NCBI GenBank assembly: GCA_013180625.2
Contig: SNVD02009882.1
Span: 1 to 64,000, forward strand
Direction: 5' to 3'
DNA from: Boswellia sacra
Taxonomy: Eukaryota > Streptophyta > Magnoliopsida > Sapindales > Burseraceae
DNA: 64,000 bases
Positions 1-12,037 of the stretch are shown here, one piece after another. Position 1 is the stretch's first letter; each line of letters starts with the position of its first letter. The position numbers and the translations under genes are program-made. The notes under the pieces were generated by a model. That model was given only the letters and a program-made list of their open reading frames with translations, searched no databases and was not told where the DNA came from.

Positions 1-845
1 CAGTTTCCTCTATAATTCATAGCAACTGTCTTCCTAAGTCTCTATTCATTCCTACAGTAGTTCGTTTTTCGGCCGCAAGTGGAGATTTGTTTTAAAGTAG
101 CAAATGCACTAGAGCTATTAATCTATTGCCATTTCATAAACGGCAATAATATCAAGGAAATAAGGCTTGAGATCAATTAAATTCAACTTCTTAATGATCT
201 AATTATATGTTAAGTACATTAGACCCTGCACTAGTATTCTTGAAATCTTGATTTGATGGCTGCCACTTGGCAGGGCCTCAGGACAGTTATTCACATAGGC
301 ACATTGCTGATGCAGTGCAGTGGCTTTTGCATTATTGATTGATCATTTTGCTGTCATTCTAATCATTTGGATATATTACCTATCTAGAAAAATTGTTGGT
401 ATGACTGTCATAAATGTTGAGGAATGCAGAATACAACTCAAAGTTGTTGGAGATATCATAGCCCTCATAGGTGATGGCGATAATGTGGTCCAAGACAATA
501 GTTTACCAAAATCTACAAAATATGTAACAACATTCATCTAATAACAGCACTCAGCGCCAATTTTTTTTTTTTTTTTGCATTGTTCAATTAAATCTTTATG
601 GATTCATAATAAAGTGTTCATTTTTTTGTTTGTTTTTAATTTACTACTTAAAAAAAGTGATATTCCACCTACTTAAAAAAGTGAAAATTTATCAATTTTT
701 TTTATCCTATTATCTAAATTGTATTTTATTACCAAAATAACCCTATACTTCCTATAACACAAATTAGTATAATATTTAAAAATAAAATGAACTTCATTTT
801 AATTATTTTATATTTTAAATTAAAATTAATAAACATTTAAAGAAA
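1..845. other. AT-rich spacer, no gene recognised
   Basis: The first 540 bases have a more balanced base composition than what follows. They contain an open stretch on the plus strand (320-541) that matches no family I know and starts from a weak TTG. From about 560 the sequence is AT-rich with T and A runs. It could be the 3' flank of a gene outside the window, but nothing here proves that. Confidence 0.4.
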
Positions 846-964
846 GCAACACTGTCTTGAAAAAAAAATATATATAAAATTTTATATATAAAAGAAAATG
901 TGATGAATAAATAAATTTTTGTATAAAAAATTTTAATCTTGAATTTTATATTGAATATAAGGGC

Positions 965-1161
965 TAGGGATGTCAAACGGGTCATAAATATAATTAAAAT
1001 GACATAATTTTTAATAAATTGAGCATAACATAAAATAAAAATAGTAGAAATATAATACAAAACAATAAAGCAGTATTACAAGTATATAATATAATCTTAT
1101 ATTTATATTAACAATAATTTCACGTCACTATTTTAATTATATGACCTATTTGACATCCTTA
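965..1161. mobile_element. Small hAT-like MITE, copy 1
   Basis: The element is 197 bp with inverted ends: TAGGGATGTCAAACGGGTCAT on the left, and the reverse complement of the right end reads TAAGGATGTCAAATAGGTCAT. The interior is AT-rich with no coding capacity. The TARGG-type terminus is usual for hAT MITEs. I see no clear 8-bp target duplication. Confidence 0.55.
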
Positions 1162-1908
1162 CTAACATCTCATTTTGATTTTTCTGCCTTAAACCCCATA
1201 CATTCTTGAGTCACGCCTTGGAATAGCAACCATTGGTTTCAGTTATAGTCCTGAAAAGAGAAAATAAAAAATATGTTAATCTACCTTATTCTTTTAAAGT
1301 GATCATTAAAAAATTTTTTAATAAGAATATACAAAGATATTGCTTTTAAGATTGCAATTAATGTCCAACTTCAATTTAGTAACACAAGTTGAATATAATA
1401 AAAATATATATGCAAAAATTGAGGTATAAATAGAGTAAAAATATAAAATATAATGGATGAATAAATACTGATTCCAAATAGCTTATATTTTAGTTTATTG
1501 GCAATGCCATAACATCTTTCCATTAACACCTTCGCCTGAGATATTAAAGAAGATAGAGGACGAGAACTACCTTATAAAAGTAAAAATCCGTCTGAACAGC
1601 AAGATTACCATCATGAAACAGGCTTTTAACTTCATCTTTGACCAACAAATTTTGTATGAACCTTCTCATTTTCAATTTCATACAAAATTATGAGCAAAAA
1701 TATAAAATATATGAGTATACATATACTTTGATGTATGTTTTTCCGTCGCTAAAATTTCACTTCATATTGTCTCACGTACGTAAACAATACCACACTTAAC
1801 GTAACACTCTGGTGAATATTTATACATATATATATAATATTTTTTGTTTACAAGAAAATAGAACGAATAAATAAATTTTTGTATTAATTTTTTAGTTAAT
1901 TTCAAGAC

Positions 1909-2128
1909 TAAGGATGCCAAATAGGTCATCTAATTTAAATGAAATAATTTTTAAAAAATTAAACATAGCATAACTAAAATATAGTATAAATATTTACAAA
2001 ACAACATATAGCATAAATATAATGAGAAACAATCACAAAAGTAGCACGACAAGTATCCAATATATTTTTATATTTATATTAACAATAATTTTATATCACT
2101 ATTTTAAATATATGACCAGTTTAACATA
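1909..2128. mobile_element. Small hAT-like MITE, copy 2 (degenerate)
   Basis: The second copy of the 965-1161 element begins TAAGGATGCCAAATAGGTCAT. It shares the interior motifs (ACAAAACAA, ATATTAACAATAATTT), but its right end is worn (ATGACCAGTTTAACATAAT). It sits at the same relative position in unit 2 of the tandem array, so it was copied with the unit and not inserted a second time. Confidence 0.45.
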
Positions 2129-3275
2129 ATAAAGGCCCATTTCAAAATTTTTGCCTTAAACCCCTTATATTTTTTAGTCAAGCCTTGGAATAGCAACCAT
2201 TGGCTTCAATCGTAATCTTGAAAAAAGAAAAAAGAAAATATGTTAATCCAACTAAATTTTTTAATGTGATAATTAAAGACTTTTTTAAGAGGAGCATACC
2301 ATCTTGAATCTTTCAGAATGTGATCAATGTCTAACTTCAAGTGAGACAACAAGTTAAATACACTAAAAATGTATATACAAAAATTGAGAAATAAAATAAA
2401 GTAAAAAAATCAAACATAATGAATGAATGAATGAATATTTATTCCAAATAGCTTATATTTTTCTTTTTTTTCTTTTTTTTTTCCTTTTTTTTTTGCAATT
2501 CCATAACATGCTTCTATTAACAACTTCACCAGAGATATTAAAAAATATAGAGTACAAGGAAGAATCTGTCTGACGTATAAGATTATCATCATGAAAGATC
2601 ATTTTAATTTCATCTTTGACCTACAAACTTTTTATAAACCACTTCATCTTCTATATTTTTGCTTTAAGCCCCATATATTCTTGAGTTAGCCCTTTGGAAT
2701 AACAACCATTTGTTTTGGTCATAGTCCTAAAAAAGAAAAAAGAAAATATGTTAATCTGGTTAAATCATTTAAGGTGATAATTAAAGACTTTTCTCATAGG
2801 AATCTACCATCTTGAAGTTATTACATTACTTTCAAAATGAGACCAATGTCTAATTACAACTAAGGCAGTAATTTAAATACAATAAAAATGTATATACAAA
2901 AATTGATACATAAAATATGAGTTAAAAAATCTAATGTAATGGATGAATAAATACCAAATCCAAATAGCATATATTTTAATTTATTGGAAATGCCATAACA
3001 TCCTCCCTTTAACACCTCACCTGAAATACTGAAAAAGATAGAAGACGAGGAACCACCCTAGAAAATAAGGAATTTGCCTAACCAGTAGGATTACCATCAT
3101 GAAACACTATTTTAATTTCATCTTTGACTTACAAATTTTGTGCAGACCTCTTCAACTTCAATCTCATGCAAATTTATAAGCAAAAATATAAAATATATGA
3201 TTATACATATACCTTGACGTATGTTTTTCCATCACTAAAATTTCCCTTCGTTTTGTGTTACGTAGATTTTCACAA

Positions 3276-5084
3276 TTGCTTGAAACGATGGCTATTTGGT
3301 GGCAACAAATATGCAACCGATTTGGAGGCATACTTTGAGCTTCATGTCTCCGACAATTTGTGGATCCTCTCTCATCTAACTACCAAGCAAGCTCATGTCA
3401 CACACAAGTGATCAAGATGTAAATCTAATTTTTGTAGCTGATTTTGGTGGCCACACAATTATGAGCTCCTGATTTAGTACCAAAAATGTTGACATGCAAT
3501 GGATCTCCCCTTCCGTAAGTATCGATGGCATGAAAATTGTAAAATCCTTCCCAAAAAAACAACTCAAAGGAGTCAAGCAAGAAAGTTGTAACAAGAGAGT
3601 TCGACTACTCGCGTGAGAGAGTTTGAGTCAATTTGGGGATTTCATTTGAGTGCTTGTCTTCAAATTTTGAATACTCTATTTAATAATAGAATTCTTCTTT
3701 TATCTTTTGTCAAACTAAAAATTGAATCACCTTAATTATAGTGTGCTTCTGTTATCCTTTTTATTTTTTTCCTTTTAATTAACCTCACTATTATTTTTCT
3801 GATTAAATTGATCCTGTAGTACTTGCAACACTTAAGTAAACATAATGTAATTAATTAGTAGATGATCTACTAATCGAGACTACTAACCTATGTCCTATTT
3901 CGCTTGGTAGCTTATTATAATAAAAAAAATTAATCAAGAGAATCATGTACAATATATTTAATGTGTGTGTATATCATTTTAAGATTAATTTCTAACTTAC
4001 AAAAGTACTCTCATAGAAAGAGGCGTAACCAGAAATTTTTTTTTTTTGAATGAGCTGAAAAGATTTAAAAAAAAACTTTGGTAAAACTTGACGACATGAA
4101 TAAATCTTATTAATTAAAAAAAAAGAAAATACATCTAATTAAAGGAAATTGTGTATCTTAGTTTAAAAATATAAATTGATATTAGAAAACAACAAATAAA
4201 TTATAATATAATAAAAAACAAATATATATAACATAGAAATGAGATAAAAGAGTATCAAAATTTTATTTTAATATGCTTCAAATAGTAAAAGTCAACTATT
4301 ATTTGTAAAATGAGAAAAATTACTATATGACATATATGAAAATAAAAGAGAGCCTCAAGTTTGGGAGGAATATAAAGTGTAGGAGCTTTGGGAGATAAAA
4401 CATTGCCAAATTTTTTCTAAATCTTTTTTAAAGAATTAAACACAAAACCGAAAATCCAACAAGAGAAAAAATCAAATCCCTATAAATATTTTTCGTTGTG
4501 CTTAGTAGTGATCGTTGTGCTTGAACATTAGCTGTTAAAGTTAGTAAGTGGTGGACTGGGTAAAGGATGGTAAAGTTGTTTGATGGTTTCTGAAATATAT
4601 TCATGAGTTTCTTGTAATTTATCAAATCTAATGGGCTTGGATAGATTTATTTAATTTTTTTTTGTAATATAATTATAATGGTATGGTGTAGGTAGTCTAT
4701 AGTTAGATTGCAAAAGTATTGGCTATATATACTATTTAACTACCTTAGGGATGCAAAAATAAAAAATTCCTTTTTATACCATAAATCATTCTACTTGATT
4801 GATTTTTTTTTCAAAAATTTATTTCTTTTAAAAAATAAATTAGAAATTAAAAGAAATGCTGCTGCAGAAAATGAACAGTTTGGGCGCCTCTGTATTTGTG
4901 TGTGTATCAAGAAGGTCGGGATGACGAATGACCATTGTAGGTGGCTATGGTATGATGCAAACGAGTAAAGAGAAGCTGTGGTAGCTTTAAGTTTGATCAG
5001 AATATATATGTTGGTAGGTTGGAGGCGTGTAGTGGAGTTGTACTTAAAAAGAAAAGAGATATGTTGTGTTTAAAAGGAAGGAAT
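3276..5084. other. Intergenic, no gene recognised
   Basis: AT-rich DNA with short open frames on both strands, for example 3124-3411 plus and 3412-3594 minus. None has codon structure, a splice-compatible neighbour or a family motif I recognise. Bases 3280-3600 are less AT-rich and could be part of the same decayed gene as the array upstream. Confidence 0.4.
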
Positions 5085-5384
5085 AGAGGGCCAATTCAAA
5101 TAGGTTAGGGTTTTTACTATAAATATCAACCACAAGTATACACTACTGGTGTTATATGTACAAGCTGCTGTAACTGCCACCTGATGTATATGATAGACAT
5201 TAACCATATTGTCAAGCTTCAAAACCGAAAAGTTATTAAGACTTAAAAGCAAATAAAAAGTTTAAGAGTAATGCTACATCAATAACTCGTCTATAATCAA
5301 CTATTTATATAATCTGAGTTGACAAAATATCATTGAATAAATAAAACGTGAAATTAAATTAAGGAGATTAAATGTAATTATCTA

Positions 5385-5535
5385 TAGTAGCGGACCTACG
5401 TTTGAGCATGAGGGGGCTTAGCCCCTCCAACCTTAATAGTAGGTCCTCAGTCTTATGAAAATATGCTATTGTACTTCTAGATGTTTTAAAATTCTACAGA
5501 TTGGCCCCCCTAGCCAAAAAAAAAAAAAGACAAAA
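5385..5535. mobile_element. hAT-type transposon end remnant
   Basis: The stretch contains GCGGACCTACG, GAGGGGGCTTAGCCCCTCC and GGCCCCCCTAGCC. Such G-run and C-run hairpins near a terminus are typical of plant hAT elements whose transposases carry a TTF zinc finger. It resembles the left end of the 10652-12037 element (GCGGCGGTCC, GGGGGCCGATCC). It is present only in arm A. The other end could not be placed, so the extent is uncertain. Confidence 0.4.
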
Positions 5536-6984
5536 TTATAATATAATTTTTACTAGATAATTATAATTCTACATATGAACTCTCCAAATTTCTCATATTC
5601 ATATACATATCTTACAAATTATTAGGCGTCACATTTATATTTTATATTATGATTATCTTATATTCATTTTTATTATTTTTATTATAATCTCACTCTTAAG
5701 TAAAACTTAATTTTTTCATATTCAAACTTTTTTTCTTTTGAATTCTTCAAATTTTTAGTTATAAAGGCAAATCTATTTTTTTCTCTTTTTTTGTGAAGAC
5801 TTGCTTTTTTCAAAGATATAAAATATGTAAAATTTTCAATGAACTTTTTAATCAAAATTGGAGAAGTTATAACAAATTTTCAAAAGCGATATTTTAGGAT
5901 AACAAGAGTTTTAGATTTGAAACTTTTGTTTTCTTTCAACTCTTTTTCATATATGTTATTTAAGAAACAAATTTACTCATTTTGTTTTCTTGATTTAGAT
6001 TAATTGATATATATTTTCTATCACTTCAGTTTCAAAATTAGTATAAGAGTTTATGTTTAATCAATGATCATAACATTAAATATGAATCAATCAATATAAT
6101 TTCTCATATTTGAACATAAAATGAAGTTTATATTTTGACCCCACACACACACAACCTACCAAACTCCACCCCACCCCCCACCAAAAAAAAAAAAAAAAAC
6201 TAAAATGCTGGTTTGCCACTGATCGTCCATCCAACTAATAATATTTTATCAAATTATGTTGTAGAAAGAGTTGGTTATAAATGGGTTTGTAGGTGTTGTA
6301 TTATTAAAAGTCTAAATATTAAAAAAAAAAAAAAATCCTATGAACTCCTCTTACACTCTAGATCGGATAAACACATATACCTAGAAACTCAACATCTTAT
6401 ACAAATTAGGACCACGAAAATTGTGGAAACCTCTTTGCCAAAATCCACCAAATCTTTAATTCTTAACCATCAAAAGACATCTAAGCTATTAGACACGAAG
6501 AATCACAACAAACTGGAGTAGTTATATAACTCTGTTAAAAAAAGAAATAGTTTTCCATATAAAAAATATATACACATGTTTATATCATAATACAAATGCC
6601 TGCATAATTTTGTTCATAGACACACAATACGAGGGGAAAGTGAAGTACTATCCTATAACTTACTGAATACTTATGAATGAAGCACTCTCTTATCTTATGA
6701 TTTATCACTCTTTCACTGGGAATATCAATTAACCATTTAATTACTACTTAGCCTACTTAAATAATGTATGTATCATATTGCTACTAATGATACATTTTTC
6801 ACCTATTATCCCTCTTAAGGAATTGATAATCTATTACTATCGTCGACGTCAATGTAATATATACCTCTTCACTTTATCACTCTTAATGAATAAATCATTA
6901 ATGTGTGCATATATTATTAAGTTTGTCGCTTTTCTAAAAGCATGATCTTGTAGATATGGGTTTAACATTAATTCTCTGATACAT

Positions 6985-7385
6985 CGTTTTACGAGTAAGG
7001 GCCCTATGCACTTGTAATGTAAGGCGGATAGAGACTCACATGCTTCAGCGAGTCTTACATTTAATTGGCTTGTAGAAAAATAGTAAATTTAATAGGGTAT
7101 TAGAGTCATCATGACTAGAGGATCGCAGGTTCAAATCCCCTCCATGTTATTTAAAAAAAAAATCAATTATTCGGCCTACTTGTAAGGCCAGCTAAGACAT
7201 AAAAGCTCAATTCAGTGCAAGTACACGAGGCCGTTGCACATGAGAGAATGTATTAGATAGTTAAATACTCAAGTTAAGCCTACATCTCTAAGTGCACGGA
7301 ACCTTTGCACATGAGAGGACGTATTAGAAAATTAAATATTCAAGTTAAGCCTATATTTATAAGCTTCACCTTTTAGAATAGTTAC
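6985..7385. repeat. Insertion in arm A with a tRNA-like box and a 72-bp tandem repeat
   Basis: This DNA is absent from arm B. It holds GGGTATTAGAGTCATCATGA and then GCAGGTTCAAATCCCC near 7115, which resemble a retrotransposon primer-binding region or the promoter boxes of a tRNA-derived SINE. It ends in two direct copies of a ~72-bp unit (about 7220-7291 and 7292-7363; shared core TTGCACATGAGAG and CAAGTTAAGCCTA). No open frame of note. A degraded retroelement is the most likely reading. Confidence 0.45.
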
Positions 7386-7590
7386 ATATCCATTTTCTCT
7401 CATCTCTAAAATTTTACTATCTAGTCTTTTTTTTTTTTTCTCTTTAAATCTCGATACTAACTCCAATAATTTTCTTTTTCTTTAGTAAGACTTTTCACTT
7501 TCTCTTCTCAACGAAGGCTCCATTGCTGTAGTTGCTCAACGAAAATAGTTCGAGTAACAAGAATCATTCTATATCGATAAAAATTAGTGA

Positions 7591-8118
7591 CTTATGTTAT
7601 GCTCTGTTTTCTGCACAAAAAATTTTAGAAAAGAAAAGGGAGAACAAAACAGAAAAAGGAGAACTGACCCAGACATTACAAGTTCACATCTATTTGCTCA
7701 TCCTTTTTTCAAATCATAATTTTATTCGCCTTTTCTGTTAGAGTTATGCTTAGTCTTCCCACTCTTTCAGCTCTCTACCAAGATGCATAATCTTCATTTT
7801 ATTTCACCTTCCCTGAACGTGTAGAACTGAGAAAGATGAGGGTCCTCCCCATGAGAAGAAATTTTTATGTTCAGTTCAAATCACCACACCAGATGTAATG
7901 CTTTATATCACAGAAGACGAAAAGTCAAGAGTCAAGGATGCAAAAGCTTCTGCAGCTTATATGGTCTATTGCTTTCCGGAAAAACAGGTTAGTCCTGCCG
8001 TTGTTTTCATTTATTTCTAGTAGCAATAGAAAGATGCTGTGATTGTTAAATTCACATCAACGTACATTTCTGAACATGGGGTAAATGCATACAACTATCA
8101 TCCTAAGTTTACAGTCAC
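7591..8118. other. Spacer between duplication arm A and the GT61 gene
   Basis: The region contains the dsRBD-like remnant at 7814-7987 and, beyond it, the 3' flank of the minus-strand GT61 gene. Nothing else is recognised. Confidence 0.5.
7814..7987 (+). pseudogene. Double-stranded-RNA-binding domain fragment (RNase III-like/Dicer-like type), broken
   Basis: An open plus-strand frame from 7817 to 7987 reads TCRTEKDEGPPHEKKF, then LCSVQI and, after a short variable stretch, EDEKSRVKDAKASAAY. It ends at CAG followed by a GT donor (7988-7989). Charged-EGP-H-KxF, a beta strand, then G/E-D-E-K-x-x-x-K-x-A-K-x-x-A-A is the pattern of a dsRBD. The form is closest to the C-terminal dsRBD of plant RNase III-like (RTL) or Dicer-like proteins. 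A TGA (7814-7816) and a likely frameshift interrupt it upstream, where CTCTCTACCAAGATGC in another frame reads ALYQDA. No downstream exon follows before the converging GT61 gene. The assignment comes from the motif only. Confidence 0.45.
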
Positions 8119-9901
8119 TCAATTCAAACGACTTGACTGTGCAATAAGTTCTTTTGCTTTGATAAGGGTTTCTCTAAACCTCGTTACATTTATCCTCAAA
8201 TTCTGAGCATCAAGATACACAGCCCTGGCAGCCTGGTAGCCTTTTGAGAATAAAGACCAAGGATCCCTAATAACAGGGTCGTCTCTACCATAAGTCTCAA
8301 TGAGACTGCTCTCCTCTGGTTTAATCTTGTATTCCAAGTATTTGACGCCCATTTCTCTTGTAGGGTCACCATAGTAGAAACTTGAACCCCATTCTAAACC
8401 AATTGGCACGACCTGCACCACCACCGCCCCAGCCGACAAGAACAACTCATTTGTCATACCAGCACCATGAGCTCCAACCATCACACTGCAGGAGTTCATC
8501 ACCTTTGAAAACTTATTCAAATTTGACATCCTTTTAGGCCTTGTCACGACAAGCACTTCAAACCCTAGTTTTTCCATCGTTACTACCATTTCATGTTCAT
8601 TTAGAAACTTTCTAGTGTTTCTACGGGATATGAGAATCAGAAGTGGCTTTTTTCTGATTATCTCGGAAACACTCTTGTATTTAAAATTGTATGTTTCTCC
8701 AAGGAACTTCCTGAAGTCAAACATAGAGTACCCTCCTGGAATATCCGTGGAATTGAGGGACACAAAGCCATGGTACTTGAGGCCTATAACAGCTCCAGGA
8801 AAGCAATGAACGCTGCCATTCGCTGCTGGATTTATAAACTCGTAACGAGACAAACGGGATAAAATTTTTCTGTATTTTCTTACCCAAGAAGGGTTGTAAT
8901 CAACGATGACAAACTTTACATGGGATCGAAAGTTGCGGGAAGTGAGGAACAAGGGGATGATAATTTCATTGAATTCATGGAACAGGTTTCCTGCAAAGCC
9001 ACCGGAGGAGAAAACCAAAGCCCGGACATCATGATTGTATTTACAAGCTGGTGAGTTTGTATCTCCATTAACTATGATCTGGACCGCTGTAACGAGGTGC
9101 AAGGGATCTTTAGTTGGATATGGTTTGATTACTCTTTTAAGTTGTTGAGATTGAGAGGAGGGAATGTGAACAGTCAATGCCTTGTTGTCAATTCTAACTT
9201 GCCGGTTTGCAATACACAATTCACAGTAAAGGTCGGTGTGGCAAGCAAAGCCTTTTTGGTCAAGCTGGATCCGATCATCACCTGCATGCAGAATGCAACA
9301 CTTAAAGCAACTACACACAAGATAAATTTTCTCTTCCCAAATTAAAAGTGCATAAGAGATAGTAATTATGACATAATATGTGAAAAAGGTTATACAAAGG
9401 CGCGTTGTATATATTAGGTTAAGTAATTTGTTTAACTCATCTTACAAATAGGCTCACTCTTTCTTATAATTGTATTTTGAGAGCAAGTTCAGGCTCGAAT
9501 GAATTATAAGAATGCCGAAATTTAAGATTACGAACCTCTCACAAGTCCTCTTAATGGAAAATCAAAAGTCTCGTTGACTACAAAACTAAGGGCTTCATCT
9601 TCATGATCAGCCCTTTTGCTGCTGAGACTACCTCGACTATTTGATTGCTGGTTATACTTCCCTTCACAGTTAAATGACTCTAAAGTTAGCCAACAAATTG
9701 ATGAACAAAAAGCTCAACATTAATAAAATTCCTTTCCAGGCCTTATTATTATCTTTTGTCATTAAAAAAAAAATGATACTTACATAACTCAACTAGTGAC
9801 GCATCTGGTAAGTAAACTGTAGCAAGAAGCCATGCAACGAGGAGGAGGAAAATTAATGAAGTACTTGCACCAAGAACTAGCTTGCCTTGCTCCTTTCCCA
9901 T
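8119..9901 (-). CDS. GT61-family glycosyltransferase (xylan arabinosyltransferase/xylosyltransferase-like)
   Basis: Likely a Golgi type II membrane enzyme that adds pentosyl or GlcNAc-type residues to xylan or glycoproteins. Three exons on the minus strand: 9901-9784, 9712-9536 and 9281-8119, giving 485 residues, the usual size for plant GT61. Residues ~9-30 (exon 1) form a signal anchor after a short basic N terminus. The catalytic domain (DUF563/GT61) starts around residue 105, at CHTDLYCELC. The family signature GAHGAGMTN lies at ~368-376 and the SRRNTRKFLN loop at ~317-326. The exon 2 acceptor (…TTGAG/CT at 9713/9712) was chosen because the nearer AG at 9694 would create an in-frame TAG; this junction is the least certain. 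The acceptor donor subfamily (arabinosyl, xylosyl or GlcNAc) cannot be decided by eye. The gene lies between the two duplication arms and is present once. Confidence 0.9.
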
Positions 9902-10559
9902 ATCTGATTAATTAGGTAGAAACAATCAGATTCTGTGGACGATAACAAGAGAAAAATATGAAGTAAACAACCCTTGATTTATAAACCAAAATTTCTTTAG
10001 TTAACGAGTCTATATAATCTTCTCAATCGTTCTCATCACTTGGTGATCTCTTCTCAATTTCATTACATTCTTAGAACAAAATTCCTACAACAAACTATAA
10101 TATCTACCACGTTAATTAAATTCATGCAGTAGAAATACAACTTTGTCCTTGCGTGATCGATTAAGGAGTTGACTTGAAGCATTAAATGCATATGGTAGTG
10201 GCAAAAAAAAATATCAATACCAAGTTTTTGACTCGAAGCATTGACCACATTTCATGTGCATAAATTTGTTCTGATTCGCCACTTGCACAGTCCATTGTAG
10301 GTGTGTCTTTTTTTAGATTTTTCATTAACTATATCACTATATATGCACATGATTAGTTACCATTATGCATCACTTAATGTTGAAGACAATGGTTTAAAAA
10401 AATGCTTAGCATGATATTATTGACTTGGCTGCATGTTGCAAATTGCAATATTTGCTGCCACCTCTTCAAGCAATTAAGCAAGTCACAGCTTGAAACGTAC
10501 GTGAGACAAAATGCATGTCATTATCACATCGTTAACGTAATTAATTAGGGGAAAAAAAA
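9902..10559. other. Upstream region of the GT61 gene
   Basis: Non-coding AT-rich DNA between the GT61 start codon and duplication arm B. I see no convincing TATA box or other element whose position would decide a transcription start. Confidence 0.4.
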
Positions 10560-10651
10560 AAGTTGCGCCTATTTAGTCGCCATTTGTAATAAACATCAAC
10601 CGCAACTAGTGTAAATGTAATATGTACAAACTGTAACGTGCCTCCTAATGT

Positions 10652-12037
10652 CGCAGCGGCGGTCCTAGAATATTTATTTTATATCTTAGGGGGCCGATCC
10701 GGTCAAAAATAAAAATTATAATATATTTCTATTAGGTTATATAAAGCAAAAGAAAAAAAAACATAATAATTTTGTTAAATTAATTATATATCAAGAATAT
10801 AGAATTTAATTTTTTTAATCTCCCAGAGAGATATAAATTGAATAATTTAAATAAATATTTGTCAATAGTACATACTTATGCAAATTCTTTAAAAAAATAA
10901 AATGAACTTTATATTTTTTAAACAAATTATCGACTCTTAATAACTAAACTATAAAAATGAAGTATAATTATAAAGTTTGAAAAGATTAACAAAAAATAAT
11001 ATATTATTCAAGCTTTTTAATTTAAAGCTTCAATCTAATAACAATGGCGGATGTAGATTAAATTTTTGGAGGGGTCGGGTTATAAAAAAAATTATTGATA
11101 AACTAAGTACACAAAATATACCAATAAAAATTCATATAATAAAAAATAATATTACTAGTATCAATAACACGTAAAAAAAATATATTCATAATTATTATAT
11201 TTAAATTGTATCAACTTGGTCATGTATTAAAAAAAAATTGATATTCTTTCATATTTCGAAAATTGATTTTATGCTAAATTCTTCTACAATTCCTCTTTAA
11301 ATATATGTAATTAAAGTTTTCCTATAAAAATTAGAAGATTGAAAATGTTTACTACTTTTTTGTTTAATATATCGTATAATAATTATTCCTCTAATATAAC
11401 ATTTATTTTTACAAAAATATATTATTTAATTAGGAAGTATTATTTTTGTTTAAAGAATATTTAATTAATTAAATATAATAAAAACAAAAAATTGTGTAAC
11501 CTATTAATTAAAATATTAATTATATCCTTATATGGATTTAGTTATATAAAAGACACGAAAAAGCGAAAATAGTAAATGAAATACATACTATTTATATTAT
11601 GTAATATTTTAAAAAGAATTTAATAATATTTTTTTAGCTTAGTGGAGCCCGAACCCCCTTAAGCCTAAGCTATGGTCAGGCCAACGAATCTATTTTTTTT
11701 AATTAATAAAAAATCATTTGCTTAGATAAAAGGTAAGTAAAATATTAAAAAATATTGAAATAGTTGAATTAAATGACATAAAGATTTTTGAGCCTCTCTA
11801 CATGACATAGTAATTCTATCATTATTAAGAAACTATAAACACGGAAGGACAGGAAGAAATGTTAGCACAAAAAACTTAAGATTTAACGTTTATTATAACA
11901 ATTTTCAAAAATTTAAGGAGGCCAAAGATTTTTTTGATCATGGAATCACTTCGTACACAAGGGCTATTTAAGAAACTGTATAAAACCTGGAGGGGCGTTG
12001 ATGCCCCATAAGCCATAACACAATTCCTCCGCCCCTG
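10652..12037. mobile_element. hAT-family non-autonomous element (1.39 kb)
   Basis: The element interrupts arm B. The flanks carry CTAATGT at 10645-10651 and again at 12038-12044. The matching place in arm A (near 5180, CTGATGTATATGATAG) is unoccupied. The ends are CAGCGGCGGTCC on the left (from 10654) and, as reverse complement, CAGGGGCGGAGG on the right. This is the CAG-G/C-GGCGG terminus and ~8-bp duplication of hAT elements. The interior is very AT-rich, with another transposon-like GC-rich motif pair at 11042-11080 (GGCGGATGTAG) and 11640-11690, so a second element may be nested. No transposase frame is visible. Confidence 0.7.

Larger units (their letters stand above)
850..3275. repeat. 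Tandem triplication of a decayed segment
   Basis: Three related units lie head to tail: about 850-1795, 1796-2640 and 2641-3275. A shared landmark, CCTTGGAATAGCAACCATT with small changes, occurs near 1215, 2190 and 2690. A second, CATAACATC/CATAACATGC followed by TTAACACC-like sequence, occurs near 1508, 2502 and 2995. A third, GATTACCATCATGAAA, occurs near 1602, 2580 and 3088. Units 1 and 2 also each carry a small MITE; unit 3 lacks it. On the minus strand the landmarks sit behind acceptor-like TTTTCAG or TTTTTAG, and short reading frames (DYDxNxWLLFQ; VKDExK..FHDGN) persist in all three. This suggests copies of a gene fragment, now carrying stops. I do not recognise the parent gene. Confidence 0.7.
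5085..7590. repeat. Segmental duplication, arm A
   Basis: This arm is a direct duplicate of 10560-13740. Shared blocks in the same order are: 5105-5250 with 10575-10665 plus 12045-12110 (TATGTACAA, ACCGAAAAG); 6370-6735 with 12200-12590 (CATCTTATACAAATTAG); 6830-6910 with 13435-13520 (TTTATCACTCTTAATGAATA); and 7385-7590 with 13530-13725 (AACAAGAATCATTCTATATC). The arms differ mainly by transposon insertions. Arm A has extra DNA at about 5275-6320 and 6940-7385. No intact gene lies in the shared part. Confidence 0.75.

Noticed and set aside
7085..7150. tRNA-like sequence with GGTTCAAATCCC
   Set aside because: No acceptor stem or anticodon arm can be formed. The pattern fits a degraded retroelement or SINE head better than a tRNA gene.
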